NCBI GenBank assembly: GCA_018434685.1
Contig: JAHDOV010000004.1
Coordinates: 124,001-188,000 of the forward strand
Origin: Deltaproteobacteria bacterium
GTDB taxonomy: Bacteria > Desulfobacterota > Desulfomonilia > UBA1062
Length of the DNA stretch: 64,000 nt
Direction: 5' to 3'
Shown: positions 22,375 to 29,168 of the stretch, piece by piece
Position numbering within the stretch: position 1 is the first letter of the stretch
Layout: each line of letters starts with the position of its first letter
Notes under the pieces: model-generated
The model's input: the letters and a program-made list of their open reading frames with translations, nothing else
Told to the model about the DNA's origin: nothing
The model's database searches: none
Translations under genes and position numbers: made by a program

Positions 22375-23220
22375 CTAAAGAGGTGAATCATATCGAGAGA
22401 GTTCTTCAACAATCCTCTTCATATCCTCCTTGGACGATACATCAATGATAATCTTTCCCTTTCGTTTCCCCCACACACAGAGCACCTTTGTAGAAAACCT
22501 CTCGGAGAGCATGGATGAGAGCCGATCCAGATTTTGATCGGTCTTGTTCCTCGTTATCCCCGGACCGGTCTTCGATGCAATCTTTTCCACATCACGGACA
22601 TTGAGGCCCTGACTCATGATCCTTTGTAACAGGGAGAGCCTTCCCTGGACGCTGTCCACCATGAGAATGGCCCGGGCATGACCGGTAGAGATCCTGCCAT
22701 CCCTGAGCGCCTGCTTGATCTCCTCGGGAAGCGTCATCAGTCTCAATGCATTCGTTATAGTAGAACGATCCTTGATGACGGAATCGGCAATATCCTGATG
22801 GGTGAGATTGAACTGGGTCTTTAAAGTATGATACGCCTCGGCCTCTTCCATGGGGTTGAGATCTTCCCGCTGGAGATTTTCTATGAGGGATATCTTGAAC
22901 GCCTCTTCGTCAGATATCTCCTTTACGATAGAGGGGATCTTTACTATACCTGCCTTCTTACAGGCGTGATATCTGCGTTCGCCCGCTATAATTTCATATT
23001 TCGTGTTGATCCTGCGGACAATGATGGGGGATATGAGACCGTTCTTTTTTATGGATTCAGAGAGTTCGGCAATCTTGTCATCATCGATAAACTTTCTCGG
23101 CTGGATCGGATTGGGATAGACGTCATCCACCGATAAATCAACAACCTGCGTTCCATCATCCTGGAGACTGTCGGTAAACAGGGCATCGATGCCTCTTCCC
23201 AGACGTGGTTTAGTTTTCAT
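22375..23220 (-). CDS. parB: Chromosome-partitioning protein ParB
   Basis: CTP-dependent clamp that loads at parS and spreads along DNA for origin segregation. The ATG at 23220 is preceded by GGAGG; the longer reading frame from 23238 begins with TTG and is less likely. The 281 residues include GERRYHA (80-86), the CTP-binding box, then LIENLQREDLNPMEEA and a helix-turn-helix. It overlaps parA by 11 bases. The parS site lies just upstream of parA. Confidence 0.95.
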   Translation of the reverse strand: MKTKPRLGRGIDALFTDSLQDDGTQVVDLSVDDVYPNPIQPRKFIDDDKIAELSESIKKNGLISPIIVRRINTKYEIIAGERRYHACKKAGIVKIPSIVKEISDEEAFKISLIENLQREDLNPMEEAEAYHTLKTQFNLTHQDIADSVIKDRSTITNALRLMTLPEEIKQALRDGRISTGHARAILMVDSVQGRLSLLQRIMSQGLNVRDVEKIASKTGPGITRNKTDQNLDRLSSMLSERFSTKVLCVWGKRKGKIIIDVSSKEDMKRIVEELSRYDSPL

Positions 23221-23992
23221 GAGCAACCTCCATGGCAAGAATCTCCTTTGCCAGCTTCAGGTAGTGCTGAGCCCCCTTCGATGAAATATCGTAGAGGCAG
23301 ATGGGAAGACCGAAACTCGGCGCCTCACACAACCGGATGTTTCTCGGGATGATGGTGTCGAAGACCTTGGAGTTGAAATGGGTCTTCATGTTCTCAGCGA
23401 TATCATGACTCAAACGGGTACGGGAATCGAACATGGTCAGGAGGTATCCGGCAATGGAAAGGCCCGGATTCAATCTCTTCTTCACGAGCTTGAAGGTATT
23501 CAGGAGACTCTTGAGTCCCTCCAGGGCATAGTACTCGCACTGGACAGGGATGAGCAAAGAGTGAGATGCGGTCAGGGCATTGAGGGTGAGGAGCCCGAGC
23601 GAGGGGGGACAGTCGATCAGGATGTAGTCAAACCCGTCTCTCACCTGGGAGATCATCCGGGTAATCACCCGTTCTCGCAGAGGTTCACCCATCAGCTCCA
23701 CCTCGATGCCAACGAGATCGGGATGACTGGGAAGGACAAAGAGATCGTTTAATTTCGTAGGGATGATAACGGCATTTACATCCATCTGTCCGATCATGAC
23801 ATGGTAGATATGCGCACCGAGCCCGTCGGGATCGATACCAAGACCCGTGGTCGCATTGGCCTGAGGGTCAAGGTCTATTAATAAGGTATGCTTTCCAAGA
23901 AGAGCCAGGGACGAAGCGAGATTAACCGCTGTTGTGGTTTTCCCAACCCCCCCCTTCTGATTAGATATACTGATAACTTTAGGACACACCAT
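23210..23992 (-). CDS. parA: Chromosome-partitioning ATPase ParA
   Basis: Deviant Walker ATPase that moves ParB-parS complexes over the nucleoid. The Walker A motif KGGVGKTT lies at 13-20 and the DLDPQANATTG segment near 43-53. About 260 residues, the chromosomal Soj size, with no N-terminal helix-turn-helix as in plasmid ParA. The ATG at 23992 follows TTAGGTG; a GTG six bases earlier is an alternative. First gene of the parA-parB-dnaN-gyrB-gyrA run. Confidence 0.95.
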   Translation of the reverse strand: MVCPKVISISNQKGGVGKTTTAVNLASSLALLGKHTLLIDLDPQANATTGLGIDPDGLGAHIYHVMIGQMDVNAVIIPTKLNDLFVLPSHPDLVGIEVELMGEPLRERVITRMISQVRDGFDYILIDCPPSLGLLTLNALTASHSLLIPVQCEYYALEGLKSLLNTFKLVKKRLNPGLSIAGYLLTMFDSRTRLSHDIAENMKTHFNSKVFDTIIPRNIRLCEAPSFGLPICLYDISSKGAQHYLKLAKEILAMEVAHEN

Positions 23993-24030
23993 GAACACCT
24001 AACATAAAAAAAATGAAATAGGAATAAAAA

Positions 24031-24046
24031 AGTTTCACGTGAAACA
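24031..24046. promoter_or_regulatory. parS centromere site
   Basis: The 14-bp perfect palindrome GTTTCACGTGAAAC (24032-24045) matches 15 of 16 positions of the bacterial parS consensus TGTTTCACGTGAAACA; only the first base differs. It lies 39 bases upstream of the parA start, in a very AT-rich stretch that also holds TTAATATATTAA at 24061-24072. This is the expected ParB loading site. Confidence 0.93.
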
Positions 24047-24120
24047 TTCTCTGTGAGAAATTAATATATTAAATTAATTCAGAAGGTTATACCTTGGAAC
24101 GTCACCGTGTTTGTGTCCCG

Positions 24121-24636
24121 TCATCGGGGAAAATACCTCACGAGAATGATAATGGCCAGCAGGAGTACGGTGATCCATGCCCCGGCAATATCGCTCTTGC
24201 GCTCCACGGTATTATCCCTTAAAAATTGGAGAGCCCCCCCCTGTTTTTCCTCAGGCGTGACCGCCATCATATCCCCGATGAGCCTAGAAAAATCTGCAAA
24301 ACTGTTCGGTATGAGAAAGTTTCTCTTTTTCGTGGTGATGGTCATGAACTGGCGGGTTCCCATGGTCATGCCGTCAAGGGAGACGATCTCCCCTACGGGG
24401 ATGCGCCGGGAACCGAAGATACCCGAGATGCTCACGAGCGAATCCGTTATCCGTACCCTGCGCAGGATATTGTTGATCGTGAGCAGGTAAAAGAGCACCA
24501 TGAGGGTAAGGGCCATGACGAGCATGGACGTGTCCATTCCCCGCATGGCGACATCGGCAAAGACAGGTATGGAGATGAGAGTGGCCAGGATCATGGGAGT
24601 CTTCAGCGATTTTTTTATCTTGTATATATTATTCAT
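24121..24636 (-). CDS. Small membrane protein with PH-like core, function unknown
   Basis: About 171 residues from the ATG at 24636; a TTG extension to 24672 would overlap the divergent gene and is less likely. Two hydrophobic segments near the N-terminus (about residues 13-33 and 37-57) are followed by a soluble beta-rich region (RRIPVGEIVSLDG, RNFLIPNSF) and a third C-terminal membrane segment ending in LVRYFPR. The layout resembles bacterial membrane PH-domain proteins, but the match is weak. It shares direction with parA, located 128 bases upstream of it. Confidence 0.6.
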   Translation of the reverse strand: MNNIYKIKKSLKTPMILATLISIPVFADVAMRGMDTSMLVMALTLMVLFYLLTINNILRRVRITDSLVSISGIFGSRRIPVGEIVSLDGMTMGTRQFMTITTKKRNFLIPNSFADFSRLIGDMMAVTPEEKQGGALQFLRDNTVERKSDIAGAWITVLLLAIIILVRYFPR

Positions 24637-24680
24637 GTTTATTATGTTACCTAAAATTCTTCGCGTTGGCAAGGGTCGCT

Positions 24681-25433
24681 ATGTTAGAGTTTGCTATAAA
24701 TACCGCAGAAAAGGCGGGAAGGTATCTTGCCGAACACTTCGGTAAAGACCTTCAGGTAGAGCACAAGGGACGTATAGACCTCGTGACCCAGGTTGACAGA
24801 GCAGCTCAAGATCTAATCGTGAGCATGATCGAAGAGAGGTATCCGGGCCATTCCCTGGTCGCAGAAGAAGGGGTGACGAGAATACAGTCGTCGCCCTATG
24901 TCTGGTACATCGATCCACTCGATGGGACGGTCAATTACGTCCACGGGATCCCGATATTTTGCGTATCCATAGCGGTCTATAAAGACGGGGAACCGCTTAT
25001 TGGGGTGTGCTATAATCCCATATCGAAGGAGCTCTTCTGGGCTCATGCCGGCAACGGGGCGTATCTCAACGGGAAAAAGATCAGGGTTTCCGCTGCCGAG
25101 ACACTCGTTGATGCCCTGGTTGTAACGGGGTTCCCGTATGCTACGGACCGGATGGATCGTATCATTGGCCGCTTCTCCACCATTATCCGGGAGGTTCAGG
25201 GGATCCGGCGGCTCGGATCTGCGGCCCTGGATCTGTGCTTTGTGGCCTGCGGACGGTTTGACGGGTTTTGGGAAGAGGGGCTGCGGCCCTGGGATATGGC
25301 TGCCGGGATCGTTATCCTGTCGGAGGCCGGGGGAACATGCTCGTCGTTTTGCGGAGCAGGCATCGATCTGGCCGCCGGAGAGATCGTCGCGGGCAATATG
25401 AGGATACACCATGAACTCGTACGCCTCGTGTGA
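24681..25433 (+). CDS. Inositol-1-monophosphatase family phosphatase (SuhB-like)
   Basis: Lithium-sensitive, magnesium-dependent sugar or inositol phosphate phosphatase. Metal-site motifs are all present: EE at 62-63, DPLDGT at 78-83, and a C-terminal GLRPWDMAAG. Length is 250 residues. The ATG at 24681 has AAGGG at good spacing; a TTG at 24666 is possible. Its end overlaps tatD by 23 bases. In some bacteria this family member is SuhB, which also helps rRNA antitermination with NusA, and the nusA operon lies 2 kb away; that link is only suggestive. Confidence 0.88.
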   Translation: MLEFAINTAEKAGRYLAEHFGKDLQVEHKGRIDLVTQVDRAAQDLIVSMIEERYPGHSLVAEEGVTRIQSSPYVWYIDPLDGTVNYVHGIPIFCVSIAVYKDGEPLIGVCYNPISKELFWAHAGNGAYLNGKKIRVSAAETLVDALVVTGFPYATDRMDRIIGRFSTIIREVQGIRRLGSAALDLCFVACGRFDGFWEEGLRPWDMAAGIVILSEAGGTCSSFCGAGIDLAAGEIVAGNMRIHHELVRLV

Positions 25434-26214
25434 GCCCTGTATCTGCGATTCGCATAACCACCTCCATTTCGATGAATTCACGCTTGATCTCCAAGAGGTT
25501 TTAAGCCGCTCCCTGGCTTCTGGGGTGAGGGAAATGCTCCTGGTGGGTATCGATCCCGACGATTCGGCGCGTGCTGTTCAGACCGCGCGGCAGTTTGCGG
25601 GACTCTATGCCTCCCTGGGGATTCATCCCCAGAAGGCGGGCGTATTCAGCAGAGACGACGTCCTGTCTCTTGCGGATCTGGCGGGGTACCCCGAGGTTGT
25701 TGCCATCGGGGAAACCGGGTTTGACCTGTACAGGACGCCGGAGACCCTGCGCGAACAGCAAGAGCTCTTTGCCGCGCATATCGATCTGGCTCGAGCGCTG
25801 GGTCTCCCGCTTGTGATACATGACCGTCAGGCCCATGATCAATCCATAGGACTCATGAACGAGACAGCGGGATGGGACACGGGCGGGGTTTTTCACTGCT
25901 TTTCGGGGGATATTGCCCTGGCGAGAACGGTCATCGACCGCGGATTTCTCGTGTCCATCCCCGGTGTGGTCACCTTTAAAAATGCAGACACCCTGCGGGC
26001 GGTTGTTCGCTTTTGTCCCCTTGATTCGCTGCTGGTGGAAACCGATGCACCGTATCTTGCCCCGGTACCTCACCGCGGGAAGCGGAACGAACCGTCGTTT
26101 GTGCAACACACGCTTGAGGAGCTTGCACGGATAAAGGGCGTTTCCCCTGGAGAGGCGGCGCGAGCCACGAGCGATAATTTCAGGAGGATTTTTTTATCCA
26201 GAGGCCCGGCCTGA
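25411..26214 (+). CDS. tatD: TatD family metal-dependent DNase
   Basis: TIM-barrel metallohydrolase implicated in DNA repair and 3'-5' exonuclease activity. Metal ligands are visible: HNH pattern H15/H17 in DSHNHLHF, IGETGFD, VIHDRQAH, FHCFSGD and VETDAPYLAP. Length is 267 residues. It overlaps the preceding phosphatase gene. Several paralogues exist in most genomes (YcfH, YjjV, TatD), and this cannot be assigned to one. Confidence 0.92.
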   Translation: MNSYASCEPCICDSHNHLHFDEFTLDLQEVLSRSLASGVREMLLVGIDPDDSARAVQTARQFAGLYASLGIHPQKAGVFSRDDVLSLADLAGYPEVVAIGETGFDLYRTPETLREQQELFAAHIDLARALGLPLVIHDRQAHDQSIGLMNETAGWDTGGVFHCFSGDIALARTVIDRGFLVSIPGVVTFKNADTLRAVVRFCPLDSLLVETDAPYLAPVPHRGKRNEPSFVQHTLEELARIKGVSPGEAARATSDNFRRIFLSRGPA

Positions 26215-26252
26215 GGTTCACCCGAGCCGGGAGAACTGTTTCGAGGAGGGAT

Positions 26253-26651
26253 ATGTTAAAGAGAGTAGAGGTAAAGACCAATTCGAGGGTTCAGCTCATC
26301 GATATAACCGCGCACATAAAATCACAGCTTCGGAGCGAGAACTTTTCCTCAGGGGTTGTGTTCGTGTATGTTCCCCATACGACATGCGGGATTACGATCA
26401 ATGAAAATGTCGATCCCACCGTAAAGGAAGACATCCTTTCGGTGCTGGGCTCCCTTATCCCGGAAAATGGCCACTACCGCCATCTCGAAGGCAATTCCGA
26501 CGCCCACATGAAGGCGAGCCTCATCGGTTCGAGCGTGACGGTTTTTGTGGAGAGCGGTGCCCTGGTGCTCGGGACGTGGCAGGGAATCTACCTTGCCGAG
26601 TTTGATGGGCCGAGAAAGCGATCGGTGCTGCTGAAAATAGTACCGGATTAG
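26253..26651 (+). CDS. YjbQ/UPF0047 family protein
   Basis: 132 residues with the family signature: VYVPHTTCGITINEN in the middle, GHYRHLEGNSDAHMKASLIG, and the C-terminal LGTWQGIYLAEFDGPR. E. coli YjbQ has weak thiamine-phosphate synthase activity in vitro, but the physiological role is unsettled. A strong GAGGAGGG ribosome site precedes the ATG. It is co-directional with tatD, 38 bases downstream. Confidence 0.9.
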   Translation: MLKRVEVKTNSRVQLIDITAHIKSQLRSENFSSGVVFVYVPHTTCGITINENVDPTVKEDILSVLGSLIPENGHYRHLEGNSDAHMKASLIGSSVTVFVESGALVLGTWQGIYLAEFDGPRKRSVLLKIVPD

Positions 26652-26745
26652 TTCCCGCCCTTGGCGTGACCGGTTATCACGAGTCTCGCATATGACCGGG
26701 GAACCGTGCTGTGAAGGGCCATGAGGGAGAATAGCTAAAGATTAG

Positions 26746-26774
26746 TTGACAAACAAAGGGTCATATTCTATTAA
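26746..26774 (+). promoter_or_regulatory. Promoter of tRNA-Gly (and possibly the rimP-nusA operon)
   Basis: Perfect TTGACA (26746-26751), 17-base spacer, TATTAA (26769-26774). The mature tRNA begins 11 bases later. No other promoter is evident before rimP. Confidence 0.7.
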
Positions 26775-26784
26775 ATGATTCAGT

Positions 26785-26860
26785 GCGGGCATAGCTCAGC
26801 TGGTAGAGTGTCAGCTTCCCAAGCTGAATGTCGCGGGTTCGAATCCCGTTGCCCGCTCCA
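26785..26860 (+). tRNA. tRNA-Gly (CCC)
   Basis: A 76-base cloverleaf: acceptor GCGGGCA/TGCCCGC, D-stem GCTC, anticodon stem TCAGC/GCTGA with loop TTCCCAA (anticodon CCC), T-arm GCGGG-TTCGAAT-CCCGT, and an encoded CCA end. It precedes rimP-nusA-infB, the position taken by metY (tRNA-fMet) in E. coli. Confidence 0.95.
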
Positions 26861-26903
26861 AATGAGTTTTGGGAAGCGGTAAGCAGGAAACGAGGGAGGG
26901 GAC

Positions 26904-26930
26904 AAAGTGGGCGATAGCCCACTTTTTTAT
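26904..26930 (+). terminator. Terminator between tRNA-Gly and rimP
   Basis: A 9-bp stem (AAAGTGGGC, loop GATA, GCCCACTTT) followed by TTTTAT. It ends six bases before the first rimP ATG, so read-through must supply rimP-nusA mRNA unless another promoter exists. In E. coli, NusA feeds back on read-through at the equivalent place. Confidence 0.85.
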
Positions 26931-26935
26931 TTCAT

Positions 26936-27370
26936 ATGCGAGACAAGGCGAAACTGCAAGGGGTGAACGACATGGTTTCATCCGAGATAGCGCTGATGGG
27001 GTATGACCTCATCGAGCTTGATTTTGCCGGGGGTGTGTTGCGTCTGACCATTGACAAGCCCGGTGGTGTCACCCTGGATGATTGTGTCGCCGTGAATAGG
27101 CGGGTGAGCATGCTTCTCGACGCACAGGACCCCATCGAAGGATCGTACAGGCTCGAGATTTCATCTCCTGGTCTCACGCGCAGGCTGAAATCTCTGCGGG
27201 ACTTTGATCATTTTTCGGGAAGGAAGGTCAAGGTTCTCACCAAAGATGGACTAGTGAGGGGTACTATCAGGGGATTGGCAGAAGATAGCGTGCTTTTAGA
27301 TGTTGACGGTTCCGAGATTTTGCTTCAGATGCAAGATATTGTTAAGGCCAATCTTGAATTTGATTTCTAG
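26936..27370 (+). CDS. rimP: Ribosome maturation factor RimP
   Basis: Assists 30S subunit maturation. 144 residues: the N-terminal alpha/beta domain has GYDLIELDF, then DDCVAVNRRVS, YRLEISSPGL and a C-terminal SH3-like barrel. The start is uncertain. The ATG at 26936 gives the normal family length but has no ribosome site and sits against the tRNA terminator. The ATG at 26972 has AAGGGGTG at proper spacing but trims the first helix. First gene of the translation/RNA operon. Confidence 0.9.
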   Translation: MRDKAKLQGVNDMVSSEIALMGYDLIELDFAGGVLRLTIDKPGGVTLDDCVAVNRRVSMLLDAQDPIEGSYRLEISSPGLTRRLKSLRDFDHFSGRKVKVLTKDGLVRGTIRGLAEDSVLLDVDGSEILLQMQDIVKANLEFDF

Positions 27371-27379
27371 GGAGAAGGT

Positions 27380-28618
27380 ATGGTTTTAAATCTTTCAAAG
27401 GTCATAGAGTTAATCGTGAAGGAAAAAGGCCTTCGACAGGAAGATTTGGTTCAAGTGGTAGAGGCCGCTGTTCAGAGCGCTGCAAAGAAGGTGTACGGGG
27501 ACTATGACAACATTGAAGCTCAGTATAATCCGGGGATTGACGAGGTGGAGGTCTTTCAGTTCAAGGTAATAGCCGAGAACGTGGATGATCCTATCACCCA
27601 GATATCCTTGAGGACTGCCCGAGAACTTGATCCCAATTGCCAGATCGGCGATGAGCTCGGAGAAAAGCTCGACTCGTCGAAATTGGGTCGTATCGCCGCA
27701 CAGAGTGCAAAGCAGGTGATCGTACAAAAGGTCAAAGAGGTCGAGCGGGATGCTGTCTACAATGAATTCATCGACCGCAAATGGGAGCTTGTCTCCGGCT
27801 TTGTCCACCGTTTCGACCGGCGGGATGCCATCGTAAATCTCGGCAAGGCAGAGGCCATTCTGCGGGAGAAGGAGATGATCCCCGGGGAGACCCTCCGCCG
27901 GGGGGACAGGATCCAGGCCCTCATCCTCGATGTGACGAAATCATTACGGGCACCGCAGATAGAACTCTCGAGGACCCATCCGAAGTTTTTGGTAAAGCTC
28001 TACGAGATGGAGGTGCCCGAGGTAACCGAGGGGATCGTTGAGGTTGTCGCCGTTGCGCGGGAACCGGGCGTGCGGGCGAAGATTGCGGTCAGGTCCCATG
28101 ACGCCAAGGTCGACCCGGTGGGTACCTGTGTGGGGGTCAAGGGTGCACGGGTTCAGAACGTCATACAGGAGTTGAAGGGCGAACGGCAGGACATCATTAT
28201 CTGGTCCGAGGACCCGGTTCGCTTTGTATGCAATGCCCTGTCCCCGGCCCGCGTGTCCAAGGTCATCGTTGACAAGACGGCCTGGAGCATGGACGTCGTG
28301 GTGGCGGATGATCAGCTCAGTCTCGCCATCGGACGCAAGGGGCAGAATGTCCGGCTCGTGGCAAAACTCACGGGCTGGAAGATCGATGTCCATTCCGAGC
28401 ATACCGAAGAGATCGTCTCCTCCGAGCAGAAGAATGCCCTGAGCACCATGGAGGATATCGACGAGTCCCTGGCCGAGGTGCTGATGGAGGCCGGATATAA
28501 AACGAGAGAAGATCTGGCCAAGGCCAAGGAAGAGGATCTCATAGAATTTGAAGGGATAGATGAGTCATTGGCAAAAAAGTTGATTGAAAAGGCGTCGGTG
28601 GGAGAGAGTGAGGCATAG
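27380..28618 (+). CDS. nusA: Transcription termination/antitermination factor NusA
   Basis: Binds RNA polymerase and modulates pausing, termination and rRNA antitermination. The 412 residues comprise the N-terminal polymerase-binding domain (1-130), an S1 domain (about 133-200) and two KH domains (about 200-345, ending with SLAIGRKGQNVRLVA). A C-terminal helix-hairpin-helix (about 350-405) is rich in acidic residues. Only one such acidic repeat is present, against two in E. coli (495 residues). Good ribosome site AGGGAGAAGG. Confidence 0.96.
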   Translation: MVLNLSKVIELIVKEKGLRQEDLVQVVEAAVQSAAKKVYGDYDNIEAQYNPGIDEVEVFQFKVIAENVDDPITQISLRTARELDPNCQIGDELGEKLDSSKLGRIAAQSAKQVIVQKVKEVERDAVYNEFIDRKWELVSGFVHRFDRRDAIVNLGKAEAILREKEMIPGETLRRGDRIQALILDVTKSLRAPQIELSRTHPKFLVKLYEMEVPEVTEGIVEVVAVAREPGVRAKIAVRSHDAKVDPVGTCVGVKGARVQNVIQELKGERQDIIIWSEDPVRFVCNALSPARVSKVIVDKTAWSMDVVVADDQLSLAIGRKGQNVRLVAKLTGWKIDVHSEHTEEIVSSEQKNALSTMEDIDESLAEVLMEAGYKTREDLAKAKEEDLIEFEGIDESLAKKLIEKASVGESEA

Positions 28619-29168
28619 TGGTGAACCGCAGAGACAGTGTATCGGTTGCAGAAGAGTGCGGCAGAAAAAGGAGCTTTTAAGATTGGTCCTCTTACCGTCC
28701 TTCCAGATAGCCTTTGACGGCATGCATACCATGCCGGGCAGGGGCATGTACCTGTGCCCTGACGGGGGTTGTTTCAATCGTGCGTTCAAGAACAGGAAAG
28801 GGAGAAAACACTTCCGAGACGACGAACAGATCCATGACCTCTACCGGGGGATCCTGGTGACTCTTTGCGACTCCATCGCGCAGCATATAGAATTGGTAAG
28901 AACACGCCGGCATCTCGATGATGCCGGGAGGATAGACAATCTCCGCAAGGGAGATATTGTCGTCGTAAACGGCGGGATGCACCCGGGGCAAAGGGAGAAC
29001 GTTCATGCAGCCGCACAGGAAAGCGGGTCTGAAGTATTTGATATACCGGGTAATTGTATGAAGGAAGCAGCCGTTGTTGTTGTGAATGACAGCTTCCCGA
29101 TGATTACGCGATTGAAAAGGTATCTTCGCCTGTATGAAAGGCTGTCTTCCAAGGGGCTGGTACTATGA
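28608..29168 (+). CDS. YlxR-domain protein with C-terminal L7Ae-like region
   Basis: N-terminal 75 residues match the YlxR/DUF448 RNA-binding family (QRQCIGCRRVRQKKELLRLV and GRGMYLCPDGGCFNRAF). The remaining 110 residues contain NLRKGDIVVVNGG and EAAVVVVNDS in a spacing reminiscent of L7Ae/YlxQ proteins. In Gram-positives YlxQ is encoded separately between ylxR and infB, so this may be a natural fusion of both. GTG at 28608 is taken as start (11-base overlap with nusA); a TTG at 28584 is the alternative. The stop overlaps infB as ATGA. Confidence 0.8.
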   Translation: MRHSGEPQRQCIGCRRVRQKKELLRLVLLPSFQIAFDGMHTMPGRGMYLCPDGGCFNRAFKNRKGRKHFRDDEQIHDLYRGILVTLCDSIAQHIELVRTRRHLDDAGRIDNLRKGDIVVVNGGMHPGQRENVHAAAQESGSEVFDIPGNCMKEAAVVVVNDSFPMITRLKRYLRLYERLSSKGLVL

